A stretch of DNA of 43,209 nucleotides from Gp7-AA6 sp036395755 (GCA_036395755.1 DASWCZ010000066.1:1-43209), one strand, 5' to 3'; counted from the stretch's first letter, positions 28,921 through 37,578 are shown. The notes: generated by a model from the sequence alone, not told the origin. A program made the numbers and translations.

Positions 28921-29295
28921 ATGAAAAAATCGGGTCGCGCAGCCGTTCTCGCCGTCGCCGCGCTCTCGTTCGCGATTGCCGCGGAAAGTTCCCGTCCCGC
29001 CCGACCGAAGACCCTGGAGGTCACGTACTACTACCTCCCCGGCTGAATGATTTGCGCGAAATTGAAGCCTGCCGTGAGCGGGCTCGAGAATGAGTTTCCC
29101 GGAGTCCGCGCGAAAAACGAAGATGCGACGAGCGCCGAGGGGAAGACGGCCATCCGGGAGCTCGGATTCCAGTCTCACGGGATCGTCATTCGATCTGCTG
29201 GCGGCAAGGTCCTGTGGAAGCAGCCGGACCATACCGTCAAGATCGAGGACGTCCGCGCGGAGCTCGCGCGCCGGACGCAGCGGCGGCTCAAGTGA
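28921..29295 (+). CDS. exported thioredoxin-like selenoprotein with UxxC motif
   Basis: One frame runs from ATG 28921 (GGGAGGA eight bases upstream) through a TGA at 29044-29046 to the stop at 29295. Read through as selenocysteine it gives 124 residues: signal peptide MKKSGRAAVLAVAALSFAIAA, strand LEVTYYYLPG, then U42-M-I-C45, then AKLKPAVSGLENEFPGVRAK and a C-terminal FQSHGIVIRSAGGKVLW. The TGA falls exactly at the first redox position of a thioredoxin-like CxxC. A 7-bp hairpin begins 19 bases after it. The canonical cis-Pro loop is not obvious (QSHGI instead of TP). Sec-insertion genes are not in the window. It is probably a periplasmic thiol oxidoreductase. Confidence 0.8.
29066..29084 (+). 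promoter_or_regulatory. candidate bacterial SECIS hairpin
   Basis: AGCCTGC (29066-29072) pairs with GCGGGCT (29078-29084), with one G-U pair, around the loop CGTGA. The loop starts 26 bases after the TGA, within the distance known for bacterial SECIS elements, which lie inside the coding region and present a loop G to SelB. Confidence 0.5.
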
Positions 29296-29298
29296 CGG

Positions 29299-30789
29299 TC
29301 AGTCGCTCGTCGGCTCCCGGCCAGCCCTCTCCCGGAACCAACTGTGGGCGCCCAGGAAGCGGTATTCCGTCGTGGCGCCGTTGACCCCGATGCCGAGAGA
29401 GAGCACTCCGGTCTTGATCAGAAACGTCCCGTTCCGGAAAGCTCCCCGCGCCTGATATTCCCCGTCGATGTAGAAGTCCCCGACACGCGCGGTCAACCCC
29501 CGAACCTCGGCGAGAGATTTGCCGAGCTTGAGTCGCGCCCGGCCGGCGAGTCCCTCGAGGTCGAAGAGCTTGCCCGTCCAGGCTGGCAGCTTCGTGTGGA
29601 TGAGAGCCAGGAATGGCTTCGCATTGCGGGCGCGAACGGACACGGTCGTCGTCAGGACTGTGGAATGCACGGATCGAATGTCTCCCGGCGCGAAGTCCAG
29701 TCGTGTCCACCACGACCGCGTCGCACCGGCGCCCTCCGAGATCGTGGCGTCGGAGAGCTTCACGTAGCCGCCGTTCAGGTGGAATCCGCCCCTCTCGAGG
29801 TTGACCTGAGAAAGCTCTCCGCGCGCCTCCAGCTTTCCCCGCAGGCGGACCTCGAAGATGCGGAGAGCCACATCGGGCACCGAGTGATCGACGGTGGCGC
29901 TCGCGACTCCATGCTCCACCGCGCCCCGGACCGCGAGGCGACCCTTGCCGGTCTGAAGCTTCACTCCTCCCAGCTCGCCGAGCACTCGCTGAACGAGCTC
30001 CGGGCTGTCCAGCCGGGCGCGGGCCTCCGTTTCTCCCGTCACGAAGCGCAGCATCCGGCTGCCCGGGAATTTCATAGGATCCCACGCGTCGATGACGCAT
30101 CCGAGCGTGGCCGTGACGTCCTTCGCGAGAGACTCGTCGCCCGACCGAAGGATGCCTCCGCGCGTCGTCAGCGTCGAGCGGAAAACCTGGGCCTGGACCT
30201 TCGGCTGGAGAAAGAACGCACCGGTCACCCGGCCGTCTCCTCCGTACCGGTAGGCGTCCACCCAGATCTCCCGCAGAGGGCGGACGTCGATGTCGTCGAT
30301 ACGGATGTTCCACTCTTGGCCGGTCGGCGGCGTCTTTTTCTCGCCCGGGACGAGCAGCGGAGGATCGGGGAAGCCGGGGATGGGAGGAAGGAGCGCGACC
30401 CGGCGCCGGTCGGCGGCTTCCTCCCGGGTCAAGCGGTTACGGGCGTGAAACGTGAGACCGTTTCCGCGCAAGCTCGTGACGTGAAAACGGCGGCGGAGCA
30501 GATCGAGGACGGAAAAGGAGAACCGCGCCTCCTCGATGACGAATGCCCACTCGGCCTTCGCGTCCCGATCCCGGACCAGGACGTTCTTCGCGCGCGCCCG
30601 CCCGGGCCACACCGACGAAGCCGACTCGTATCCGACCCAGGTCTCGTTCGGTCCGTCGTTGATGAGCGAAGAGAGACGACCTCCCGACAGGAGGATGTTC
30701 GCCGCCGCCAGGTAGACCGCGAAAATCAGGCACAGCGCGAGAACGAGGAGGACCGCGATCCTTGCGGCCGGCTGGGGAGTCTTTTTCAT
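29299..30789 (-). CDS. membrane-anchored AsmA-like protein (tentative)
   Basis: The 496-residue protein starts at ATG 30789 with one N-terminal membrane helix (IAVLLVLALCLIFAVYLAAANILL). The remainder is beta-rich and repetitive: ARAKNVLVRDRDAKAEWAFVIEEARFS, FHVTSLRGNGLTFHARN, LRGKLEARGELSQVNLERGGFHLNGGYVKLSDATIS. Alternating strands with GxLxxxG turns recall the AsmA/TamB/YhdP class of periplasmic lipid-transport proteins, but no specific domain is certain. It would face the periplasm. It is divergent from the ABC transporter operon and convergent with the selenoprotein gene, three bases apart. Confidence 0.6.
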   Translation of the reverse strand: MKKTPQPAARIAVLLVLALCLIFAVYLAAANILLSGGRLSSLINDGPNETWVGYESASSVWPGRARAKNVLVRDRDAKAEWAFVIEEARFSFSVLDLLRRRFHVTSLRGNGLTFHARNRLTREEAADRRRVALLPPIPGFPDPPLLVPGEKKTPPTGQEWNIRIDDIDVRPLREIWVDAYRYGGDGRVTGAFFLQPKVQAQVFRSTLTTRGGILRSGDESLAKDVTATLGCVIDAWDPMKFPGSRMLRFVTGETEARARLDSPELVQRVLGELGGVKLQTGKGRLAVRGAVEHGVASATVDHSVPDVALRIFEVRLRGKLEARGELSQVNLERGGFHLNGGYVKLSDATISEGAGATRSWWTRLDFAPGDIRSVHSTVLTTTVSVRARNAKPFLALIHTKLPAWTGKLFDLEGLAGRARLKLGKSLAEVRGLTARVGDFYIDGEYQARGAFRNGTFLIKTGVLSLGIGVNGATTEYRFLGAHSWFRERAGREPTSD

Positions 30790-30866
30790 GGCTCGGCTCC
30801 TCTCCGCAAGGCTTGCGCCAGAACGGTCGTCCTGAACTTCCGCCCGGCCGCTGCGTTTAATCCAGT

Positions 30867-31814
30867 GTGACCACGCCCGTCATCGAGGCGGAAGGCCTCT
30901 CGAAGGTCTACAGCTCCCGCTTTGGGACGCGCAACATCCGCGCTCTCGACGGAATCGACCTCTCCGTGGGCGCCGGCGAGGTTTTCGGGCTGCTGGGTCC
31001 GAACGGCGCCGGAAAGACGACCGCGGTCAAGATCCTCCTCGGCCTGACCCGGCCCACGGACGGGACGGCGCGTCTCTTCGGGATCCCCGTGGCCGATCCG
31101 AAGAGCCGGCAGCGCGTCGGCTATCTCCCGGAAGGACATCGTTTCCCGGGTTACCTGACGGCGAGGCAGACCCTGTCGATCTTCGGACGCATGTCGGGAA
31201 TGGAGCGGGCGGTCTTGAAAACGCGGATCCCCGAGCTTCTCGGGCGCGTGCGGCTCTCCGACTGGCGGGACGTCAAGGTGAAGAAGTTCTCCAAGGGCAT
31301 GACGCAACGGCTCGGGCTTGCCGCCGCGCTCGTGCACGATCCGGAAGTCCTGCTCTTGGACGAGCCGACGGACGGAGTGGACCCGGTCGGTCGGCGAGAG
31401 ATCCGCGACCTGCTGCGCGGCGAAGCGGCGCGCGGCCGGGCGATTCTCTTGAACTCGCACCTTCTCTCCGAGATCGAGCAGACGTGCGATCGCGTCGCCG
31501 TCCTCTCGAAGGGGAAGGTCGCGGCGCAGGGCCGAATCGCGGACCTGACCGCCCAGGGCTCCCGTTACCGCATGGCGGTCTCGCCCGCGGACGAGAATTT
31601 GATCGCCGCTTTCCGTGCGAGCGGCGCCTCCGTCGAGCGGGTGAACGGCCACCTCGTCCTGACGACGCGGGACCTCCAGCACTTAAACGCTCTCGTCGAC
31701 ATGGCTCGCGCGCGCGGAGGAGTCCTCTCGGAGCTCTCCCCGGTCCGCTCGAGCCTCGAAGACGTGTTCGTGGACCTCGTCGGCAAGGGCGAGAAGGAGG
31801 TGAAGGTCCAGTGA
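30867..31814 (+). CDS. ABC transporter ATP-binding protein
   Basis: The 315-residue ATPase has Walker A (GPNGAGKTTAVKILL), signature FSKGMTQRLGLAAALVHDPE, Walker B LLLDEPTDGVDP and switch His in LNSHLLSE. The roughly 100-residue C-terminal extension (VSPADENLIAAFRASGASVE) is typical of exporters for drugs, lipids or copper such as NosF/CcmA types. It starts at GTG 30867 and its stop overlaps the permease start by four bases (GTGA), so it works with the next gene as a two-protein exporter whose substrate is unknown. Confidence 0.95.
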   Translation: MTTPVIEAEGLSKVYSSRFGTRNIRALDGIDLSVGAGEVFGLLGPNGAGKTTAVKILLGLTRPTDGTARLFGIPVADPKSRQRVGYLPEGHRFPGYLTARQTLSIFGRMSGMERAVLKTRIPELLGRVRLSDWRDVKVKKFSKGMTQRLGLAAALVHDPEVLLLDEPTDGVDPVGRREIRDLLRGEAARGRAILLNSHLLSEIEQTCDRVAVLSKGKVAAQGRIADLTAQGSRYRMAVSPADENLIAAFRASGASVERVNGHLVLTTRDLQHLNALVDMARARGGVLSELSPVRSSLEDVFVDLVGKGEKEVKVQ

Positions 31815-32665
31815 AAGCGTGGGCCGCCAGCGTCGAGGAGGTCTTCCGGGAGGCGTCGGCGCGCTGGACGCTGCTCGCTTACTTCGCGCTCTCGTCGCTC
31901 TTCATCCTCATCTTCGCGCTCGCCGTCAACCTCGACATCGTGAACGGCGCGCTCGCGGGAGCGAGACTTTTCGGAAAGGCCGTCGATCTCGGAGGAGACA
32001 AGATCGACATGGACCGGCTCGTCCTCGGCTTCGAGACCGGCTTCTCCGGTTTCCTCTACATGCTCGGCACGTTCCTGGCACTCTTCGCGACAGCGCATCT
32101 CGTGCCGCGGCTGCAGGAGAAAGGGACGGTCGACCTCTATCTCTCGCGGCCCGTCGGACGGGTGAAGGTGCTGCTCTCACGCTACAGCGGGGGACTGCTG
32201 CTGGCCGCCGCCAACCTCCTCTACCTGACGGGGTCGATCTGGGCGATCGTGTTCTGGAAAACCGGCGTCGCACACCCGCGCTTTCTCCTCGGCGGCGTGG
32301 TAATCCTTTTCGGAATCGCCTGCCTGCTCGCGCTCGCTTTCCTGATCGGAGTCGCGACCTCCTCGACGGCGGTGTCGCTCATGGGAACGTATGCGGTCTT
32401 CTTCTTCGCGGCGATTCTCTCGGCGCACGACAGAATCTCGGCGGCGGTTTCCTCCGAATGGAGCGCGGGCCTCGTCCGCGCGCTCTACTGGATCTTTCCG
32501 AAGACCGCCGAGCTCGGACGGGCGACCGTCGCGCTCGTTTCGGGCGGGGAGACGTTCCGCAACATCGGTCCGATCGATCGACTCGCCGTCTTCGGTTCCA
32601 CGGGCCTGTTCGGACTCGTCGCGCTCGGCCTCGCGGCCTGGCTCTTCTCAAGAAAGGATTTCTGA
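31811..32665 (+). CDS. ABC-2 type transporter permease
   Basis: The 284-residue protein begins with a short soluble segment (VKAWAASVEEVFREASARW) and has six membrane segments: LLAYFALSSLFILIFALAV, FSGFLYMLGTFLALFATAHLV, LLLAAANLLYLTGSIWAIVFW, FLLGGVVILFGIACLLALAFLIGVA, SLMGTYAVFFFAAILSA and the C-terminal VFGSTGLFGLVALGLAAWLF. KGTVDLYLSRPVGRVKVLLSRY before the third segment is the coupling region typical of ABC-2/NosY-like permeases. GTG 31811 overlaps the ATPase stop. It is followed one base later by the secreted protein gene. Confidence 0.92.
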   Translation: MKAWAASVEEVFREASARWTLLAYFALSSLFILIFALAVNLDIVNGALAGARLFGKAVDLGGDKIDMDRLVLGFETGFSGFLYMLGTFLALFATAHLVPRLQEKGTVDLYLSRPVGRVKVLLSRYSGGLLLAAANLLYLTGSIWAIVFWKTGVAHPRFLLGGVVILFGIACLLALAFLIGVATSSTAVSLMGTYAVFFFAAILSAHDRISAAVSSEWSAGLVRALYWIFPKTAELGRATVALVSGGETFRNIGPIDRLAVFGSTGLFGLVALGLAAWLFSRKDF

Positions 32666-32666
32666 A

Positions 32667-33665
32667 ATGAGACTGGTGCGGAACGTTTTCCTTTCGATCA
32701 TCGTTCTCGCGGTCGGGCTTCTCGGCGCCGCCCCCGCGGTCCGGGCCGCCGGAACCGACGAGGCCCTCGCCCTCGTTCCCGCCGACGCGGTGTCGGTCGG
32801 CGCGGTTCACTTCGATGCCCTTCGCGCGAGCGCCCTCGCCGGGAGGCTCTTTTCCGAGACGGACGAGCTGACGGTCGACGGCGACGCGGCGAAGTTCCTC
32901 GCGGAGACCGGCCTTCGCCCCAGGCAGGACGTGGATCTTCTGGTGTTCGCGGCGCTCGCCTCTTCGAACGGGCGACCGGGTTCCAACGCCCTCGTCATTT
33001 TCGAAGGGCGGTTCGATCCGGCGCGTCTCGAAGCGGCGATGCTCGCGCGCGGCGGCGTGCGCAAGGAGACTCCAAACGGAAGCTATCTGCTCGTCTCCGG
33101 CGGGCACGGGCAGGGCAACCCCGGCGCGATCGCCTTCGTGAGTCGACGGCTCGCGGTTGCCGGGAGTCCGGCCGCGGTGGCGCGCGCTCTCGACGATCAC
33201 GCGTCCGGCGGCTCCGGGTTCCTCCGCGGGGACGGCCTCGGCCGGCAGATGCATCGCGTTCCCTCCGACGCGTCAGCCTGGGCGATCGTCGATGCGGCGC
33301 GCGCCCCTTTCGCGACGGGCCGGTCACGGGATTCCCGCGACGGGGATTCGGCGGACGCGCTTCTCGGCGCGATGAAGTCGGTCACGCTCTTCGTCTTTCA
33401 CGCCACGGCGCGCGCCGACGCGGTCGAGCTCTCCGCGACCGGACTGTCGCCGGACGAAGACACGCGCGGTCTCTTGGAGGACGCGCTCCGGGGAGTCGTC
33501 GCGATGTGGCGGCTCGCGGTCCACGAGAAGGCGCCGGAGCTGGTCCCGATCCTGCGGAAGTTCGAGATCGAGAAGAACGGCGAAGGAGTCACGATCCGGG
33601 GGACTCTGCCGGGAAGCTTCGTGAGGAAGATGGTCGAGGAACGCGAGGCGCTCCGGGGGCGGTAA
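32667..33665 (+). CDS. secreted protein of the ABC operon (DUF3352-like)
   Basis: The 332-residue protein has a signal peptide (MRLVRNVFLSIIVLAVGLLGAAPAVRA). The mature part begins TDEALALVPADAVSVGAVHFDALRAS and contains ALVIFEGRFDPARLEAAML, GAIAFVSRRLAVAGSPAAVARALDD and ELSATGLSPDEDTRGLLEDALRG, with alternating helix and strand like DUF3352 proteins. No catalytic residues are evident. It starts one base after the permease stop (GAAATGA), so it is almost certainly cotranslated and may be an exported or periplasmic partner of the transporter. Confidence 0.7.
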   Translation: MRLVRNVFLSIIVLAVGLLGAAPAVRAAGTDEALALVPADAVSVGAVHFDALRASALAGRLFSETDELTVDGDAAKFLAETGLRPRQDVDLLVFAALASSNGRPGSNALVIFEGRFDPARLEAAMLARGGVRKETPNGSYLLVSGGHGQGNPGAIAFVSRRLAVAGSPAAVARALDDHASGGSGFLRGDGLGRQMHRVPSDASAWAIVDAARAPFATGRSRDSRDGDSADALLGAMKSVTLFVFHATARADAVELSATGLSPDEDTRGLLEDALRGVVAMWRLAVHEKAPELVPILRKFEIEKNGEGVTIRGTLPGSFVRKMVEEREALRGR

Positions 33666-33693
33666 AAACCCCGATGTCCTAAGATCGCGGCCG

Positions 33694-35787
33694 GTGTCCG
33701 CGTCCGCCCCTCTCCCGGCCGAGGTTGCTCTGCTCGTCGAGCAGAAGCGCCTCGCCGATCTCGAGGACGTCTGGACGCGCCGCATGGAAGAGGATCCGGC
33801 TGACCTTTCTTTCTTCTTCGCCCTGGCGGCGGCCATCAAGAAGAAGGCGGGTGCCGAGGGGGCCGAACACGCCGCCGCGTGGCTGCGATTTCTCGCGGAC
33901 TACCAGGCGGAGCGCCAGGACGGCGACGCCCGGATCGAGGTACTTACCGAGATCGTGCGCATGAATCCGACGGATTCCGCCGCCCGGGCGGACCTGGAAG
34001 CGGCTCTTCGCGGGCGCTTCGGCGGACATCCCGCCTTCGCAGCCGTCCTCGCGCAGAACTCGATCGCGACCGCGGCCGACCCTTCCGACGTCGCGCGGCG
34101 CGTCGCCCGGTGGCTGAAGTTCCTCCCGGGCGAGGTGTACTACCTCGCCGGGCGGGGCGCCGGACGGATCGCCGAGATGAACCCGGCCCTAGACGTCATC
34201 CGGCTGGACGTCGGAGGCGCGAAGGTCCCCCTCTCGCTCGTCTCCGCCGAGAGAAACCTCGAACGCCTCCCCGAAGGCCACTTCCTGCGGCAGAAGGTCG
34301 AGGATCCGCAAGCGGTCGTTGAGCTCGCGGCAAAGGAGCCGGCGGAATCGGTACATCGTCTGCTCGAGAGCTTCGGGCGGCCGCTCACCGTTGCGGAGGT
34401 CCGCGAGCACTTCTCGGGCATCGTTGCCGAAGAGCGGTGGAGCTCTTTCTGGACGTCGGCCCGCCGCCATCCGCAGCTGCTCGTCGGCGGGGCCGCGAAG
34501 AGCGCTCCGGTCTCCTGGAGCGCGAGCGCCGACGCGGCGGAGGAGACGTTGCGCCGGGAGTTCACCGAAGCCGATGCCCATCACAAGCTCGACCTCGCGC
34601 GCAAGCACGCGAAGCGCTCGCGCGAGCTCGCTCGGTTCTTCGCGGAGTCGCTTGCTTCGGAAGCCCGCAAGGCGGCGGCGGAGGAGAACGCGGGGCTCGC
34701 CTGGGAGCTTTCACAGGCGGCGGTCCGTCTCGCCCCGGGAGAGCCGGAGGCGTTTCCGGCGGAGTCGCTCGTCGCCTCCAGCGACCTCGCAGCGGTCCTC
34801 GATCGCATCCGGGACTACACGGCGCGCGAGAGGGCCCTCGCCGAGATCCTCGCGCGCCGCGACGACTGGGAGGCGATCTTTCTGGCCCGCTTCGTCGAGG
34901 AGGAGGACGCGCGGGTGCTCTCGGCGATCCACGACGCGTTGGGAGCTCGGCCGGAGCGAAGGGACGAGCTCGTCCGTCGCGTGATGCGCTCGCCGAGAAT
35001 CGGGCCGCGCGCGTTCGTCTGGCTCTGCGAAAGAATGGAGAAGGAGGGGGAGCCGGCTTCGATCCCGCCCCCGTCCGCGCTCTTTCATGCTCTGCTCGAC
35101 GCGCTCCGCCAGGACGAGTTCGCGCCCGTCCGCGCGCGCGTCAAGGCGTTCTTCGAGCCGGGCGGCCTGGCCGTCGCGCTCGTTCGGCGCGCGAGCTCCG
35201 AGGCGGAGGCGCGGGAGCTCCTGACGGCGCTCTCGCGGGCGGGGGGGCTGGAGGAGCACCGGCGCGGGACGGTCCGCGAGGCGCTCCTGATGAAGTACCC
35301 CGCGCTCCGCGCGCCCGCAGCCAACCTGCTCTACGCCACGCCGGAGGCGATCGATGCCCGGCGCGCCGAGCTCGCTCAGCTGAAGCAGGTCGACCTGCCC
35401 GCCAACGCCGAAGCGATGCGGGCGGCGAAAGAGCACGGCGACCTGTCCGAAAACTTCGAATATCACGCGGCGCGTCAGAAGCACGAGTACCTCTCGGCCC
35501 GCATCTCATTACTCGCAGACGAGCTCTCCCGCACGCGGGCGCTCGACTCCACCCGAATCGACACGACCGAGGTTCGGGTCGGGACGCGGGTCCTGCTGCG
35601 CGAGCTCGGCAGCGGCCGCGAGGTCGCTGCGACGATCTTGGGGCCCTGGGACTCGCGACCGGAAGAGGGGATCTACTCCTACGAGTCCGAGTTCGCCCGG
35701 CATCTCCTCGGAAAGAAAACCGGCGAGGGCGCGCGACTTCCGGACGGCGAGGCCGCGGAGATCGCGTCGATCGATCCCTGGCGATGA
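33694..35787 (+). CDS. long GreA-fusion protein (transcript cleavage factor-like)
   Basis: The 697-residue protein starts at GTG 33694. Residues 1 to about 540 are mostly alpha-helical and TPR/HEAT-like (LARFFAESLASEARKAAAEENAGLAWELSQAAVRLAPG). The last about 150 residues are a GreA/GreB module: the coiled coil RAAKEHGDLSENFEYHAARQ keeps the Asp and Glu (GDLSEN) that in GreA reach the RNA polymerase active site, followed by the FKBP-like domain (VRVGTRVLLRELGSGREV). It should bind RNA polymerase and rescue backtracked complexes; the extension probably binds something else. Normal GreA is about 160 residues. Confidence 0.88.
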   Translation: MSASAPLPAEVALLVEQKRLADLEDVWTRRMEEDPADLSFFFALAAAIKKKAGAEGAEHAAAWLRFLADYQAERQDGDARIEVLTEIVRMNPTDSAARADLEAALRGRFGGHPAFAAVLAQNSIATAADPSDVARRVARWLKFLPGEVYYLAGRGAGRIAEMNPALDVIRLDVGGAKVPLSLVSAERNLERLPEGHFLRQKVEDPQAVVELAAKEPAESVHRLLESFGRPLTVAEVREHFSGIVAEERWSSFWTSARRHPQLLVGGAAKSAPVSWSASADAAEETLRREFTEADAHHKLDLARKHAKRSRELARFFAESLASEARKAAAEENAGLAWELSQAAVRLAPGEPEAFPAESLVASSDLAAVLDRIRDYTARERALAEILARRDDWEAIFLARFVEEEDARVLSAIHDALGARPERRDELVRRVMRSPRIGPRAFVWLCERMEKEGEPASIPPPSALFHALLDALRQDEFAPVRARVKAFFEPGGLAVALVRRASSEAEARELLTALSRAGGLEEHRRGTVREALLMKYPALRAPAANLLYATPEAIDARRAELAQLKQVDLPANAEAMRAAKEHGDLSENFEYHAARQKHEYLSARISLLADELSRTRALDSTRIDTTEVRVGTRVLLRELGSGREVAATILGPWDSRPEEGIYSYESEFARHLLGKKTGEGARLPDGEAAEIASIDPWR

Positions 35788-35831
35788 TGAGAGAATTCAC
35801 GCCCGAAAAACTTTTCGCGCAGGAGGCCGTC

Positions 35832-36416
35832 ATGCAGCGCAGGTCCACTCGAATCCTTCCGATGTTCGTCCTCGCGCTCGCCCTGGGATGCAGCCTCGCC
35901 CTGGGCCAGTCCGCCGCCGGCCCGCCGATGACGGGGCTGCGCGCCGACGTCGTCAGCGAGCTCTCGAGGGTCGAAAAGCAGCTCGTCTCGCTGGCGGAAG
36001 CGATGCCGGCGGAGAAATACGCCTGGCGCCCCGCCGAAGGCATCCGGTCCGTCGGCGAGGTCTACGTTCACATCGCGTCCGGAAACTATCTCCTGGGATC
36101 GATGCTCGGCGTCAAGCGCCCGGAGAACACCGGCCCCGAGATGGAAAAGAAGATCCGGGACAAGGCGACGATCGTCCCCGGCCTGAAGACGTCCTTCGAC
36201 TACGCCCGCAAGGCCGTCGAAGGCCTCCCCGACGCCGACCTCGAAAAGAAGGTCGACTTCTTCGGACATTCGGTGACCGAGCGCCGGATACTTCTCCAGC
36301 TTCTCAACCACTCCCACGAGCACCTCGGCCAGTCGATCGCGTATGCGCGGATGAACGGGATCACGCCGCCCTGGTCCGAGGCCCCGCCGCCCGAGAAGAA
36401 GGCCGCGTCGAAGTGA
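35832..36416 (+). CDS. exported DinB-like protein
   Basis: The 194-residue protein has a signal peptide (MQRRSTRILPMFVLALALGCSLALG), with AGGAGG five bases before ATG 35832. The mature part is a four-helix DinB-like bundle: ELSRVEKQLVSLAEAMPAEKYAWRPAEGIRSVGEVYVHIASGNY, with a metal-ligand His in VHIASGN, and LLQLLNHSHEHLGQSIAYAR with two more His. DinB folds use three His to bind metal, often with thiol transferases. An earlier in-frame ATG at 35784 would overlap the GreA-fusion stop; the ribosome-binding site supports 35832. Confidence 0.87.
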   Translation: MQRRSTRILPMFVLALALGCSLALGQSAAGPPMTGLRADVVSELSRVEKQLVSLAEAMPAEKYAWRPAEGIRSVGEVYVHIASGNYLLGSMLGVKRPENTGPEMEKKIRDKATIVPGLKTSFDYARKAVEGLPDADLEKKVDFFGHSVTERRILLQLLNHSHEHLGQSIAYARMNGITPPWSEAPPPEKKAASK

Positions 36417-36456
36417 TGGGGCGGATTCCGGCGATATCCTCGCTTCGGAGGACGCC

Positions 36457-36606
36457 ATGATCCGAAAGCTCGCGTCGGGCGGTTACCGGCTCTACTCGCG
36501 CAAGAAGGACACGAAGACCGGAAAGCGGAAGAACCTCGGCACGTTCAAGAGCCTCGCCGCCGCGAAGAAGCACGAGAAGGCGGTGCAGTTCTTCAAGAAG
36601 AAGTAG
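36457..36606 (+). CDS. small conserved basic protein (49 residues)
   Basis: ATG 36457 to TAG 36606 encodes MIRKLASGGYRLYSRKKDTK, then TGKRKNLGTFKSLAAAKKHE, then KAVQFFKKK. CGGAGGA lies upstream of the start. I recognise the RLYSRKKDxKTGKRxNLGTF pattern as a common short open frame in bacteria, usually annotated as hypothetical. It has a basic surface consistent with nucleic-acid binding, but the role is unknown. It follows the DinB-like gene by 40 bases and ends 39 bases before the convergent cytochrome gene. Confidence 0.75.
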   Translation: MIRKLASGGYRLYSRKKDTKTGKRKNLGTFKSLAAAKKHEKAVQFFKKK

Positions 36607-36645
36607 CGCGAGGCGGCCTCCCGGTTTCGACGCAGCGCCGTCGCG

Positions 36646-37179
36646 TCACTGCAATCCGGCGTTCGGGTCGACCTGCCCGCGGTGGCAGGTCGTGCAGTTG
36701 ACGAACTTCTCCTCCGGCTTTCCTTCCAGGTTCTGCAGGCTCCTCAGGCGATCGTTGATCATCTTGTTCATCGCGATCATCTCGCGGGCCGCCCTCTTCT
36801 GCCGCTTGTCGTCGCTCGCGTAATCGTGCGAGACGTGGCAGTGGTAGCAGGAGACTCAGAGCGCGCGGCTGTAGCCCATGTTCATGATCCGGACCAGCCG
36901 TCCCGCCGCCGTTCCCTTCAGCGACTGGATGTTGCGGAAGACCTGCTCCGCCGGCTCGTTCTCGCGGCCGGCGATGCGATCGGCGATCGCAGTCGCGACG
37001 CGGTCGTTGAACTCCTGGTTCGGATTCTGGAGTGACGCGGCGCGCGGAGAAGCCGGCGTCGTCGCGGGAGGCGACGCGGAAGTCGGACTCGTCGCCGGCG
37101 CGGCCGCCGTCCGCGGGGAGGGCGCGCTGCTGCTGCATCCGAGCAGGAGCGCGAGACCGGAAACGAAAGCGGACCTCAT
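36646..37179 (-). pseudogene. diheme reaction-centre-type cytochrome c interrupted by in-frame TGA
   Basis: The frame from ATG 37179 to TGA 36646 encodes 177 codons with one internal TGA at 36858-36856. It has a lipoprotein signal (LALLLGCSSS), a Pro/Ala/Ser linker, then FRNIQSLKGTAAGRLVRIMNMGYSRAL, the TGA, and VSCYHCHVSHDY and NCTTCHRGQ, two CxxCH heme sites of the photosynthetic reaction centre cytochrome c family (also found in non-phototrophs). The TGA replaces a conserved Gly (LGVxC) by one G-to-T change, so a nonsense mutation or sequencing error is likelier than recoding. The product before the TGA lacks both hemes. Confidence 0.7.
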
Positions 37180-37180
37180 C

Positions 37181-37537
37181 TCATCCTCCTTCCTCTTCGT
37201 AGAACTGCAGGCACACTCCGGATGGCACGATCATGTGGAACTCGCGCCGGCCCCACGGTTTCTTTTCGAGAGGCCCGACCTTCGCGGGAACCCGGTGATA
37301 TTCCTCGTAGAGCGCTTCGAGGTCGGAGACGGCGATGCTGAAGCTCGAGTTGTCGGCCCACGCGCGGTCGTCGTTCCGGACGAGGTTGAAGGAAACGCCG
37401 TCGCGCCGGATGCCTGCCATCTGGTCGCCCTGCCAGACGACGGAGAAGCCCAGGTGCTCCGTGTAGAAGGCAAGCGCCGCGGCCAGGCTGTCGCCGGTCG
37501 GAATCAATGGCGTCACCGAGCGGAAAGAAGACTTCAT
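37181..37537 (-). CDS. VOC family protein (bleomycin-resistance-like)
   Basis: The 118-residue protein reads FRSVTPLIPTGDSLAAALAFYTEHLGFSV, then SFSIAVSDLEALYEEYHRVPAKVGPLEKKPWGRREFHMIVPSGV and CLQFYEEE, a single-module vicinal-oxygen-chelate fold. The closing (E)FHMIVPSGVCLQFYE aligns with the metal-binding strand of such proteins. Ligand and reaction are not known. ATG 37537. The stop is one base before the ATG of the cytochrome gene, so the two are likely cotranscribed. Confidence 0.88.
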   Translation of the reverse strand: MKSSFRSVTPLIPTGDSLAAALAFYTEHLGFSVVWQGDQMAGIRRDGVSFNLVRNDDRAWADNSSFSIAVSDLEALYEEYHRVPAKVGPLEKKPWGRREFHMIVPSGVCLQFYEEEGG

Positions 37538-37578
37538 CCGACCCGGAGGTTACAGGAGAGGCCGGCTGTGAGCCGGAC

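Noticed and set aside
36646..36855. A separate small diheme cytochrome gene
   Set aside because: There is no start or ribosome-binding site directly after the TGA, and both parts align as one cytochrome.
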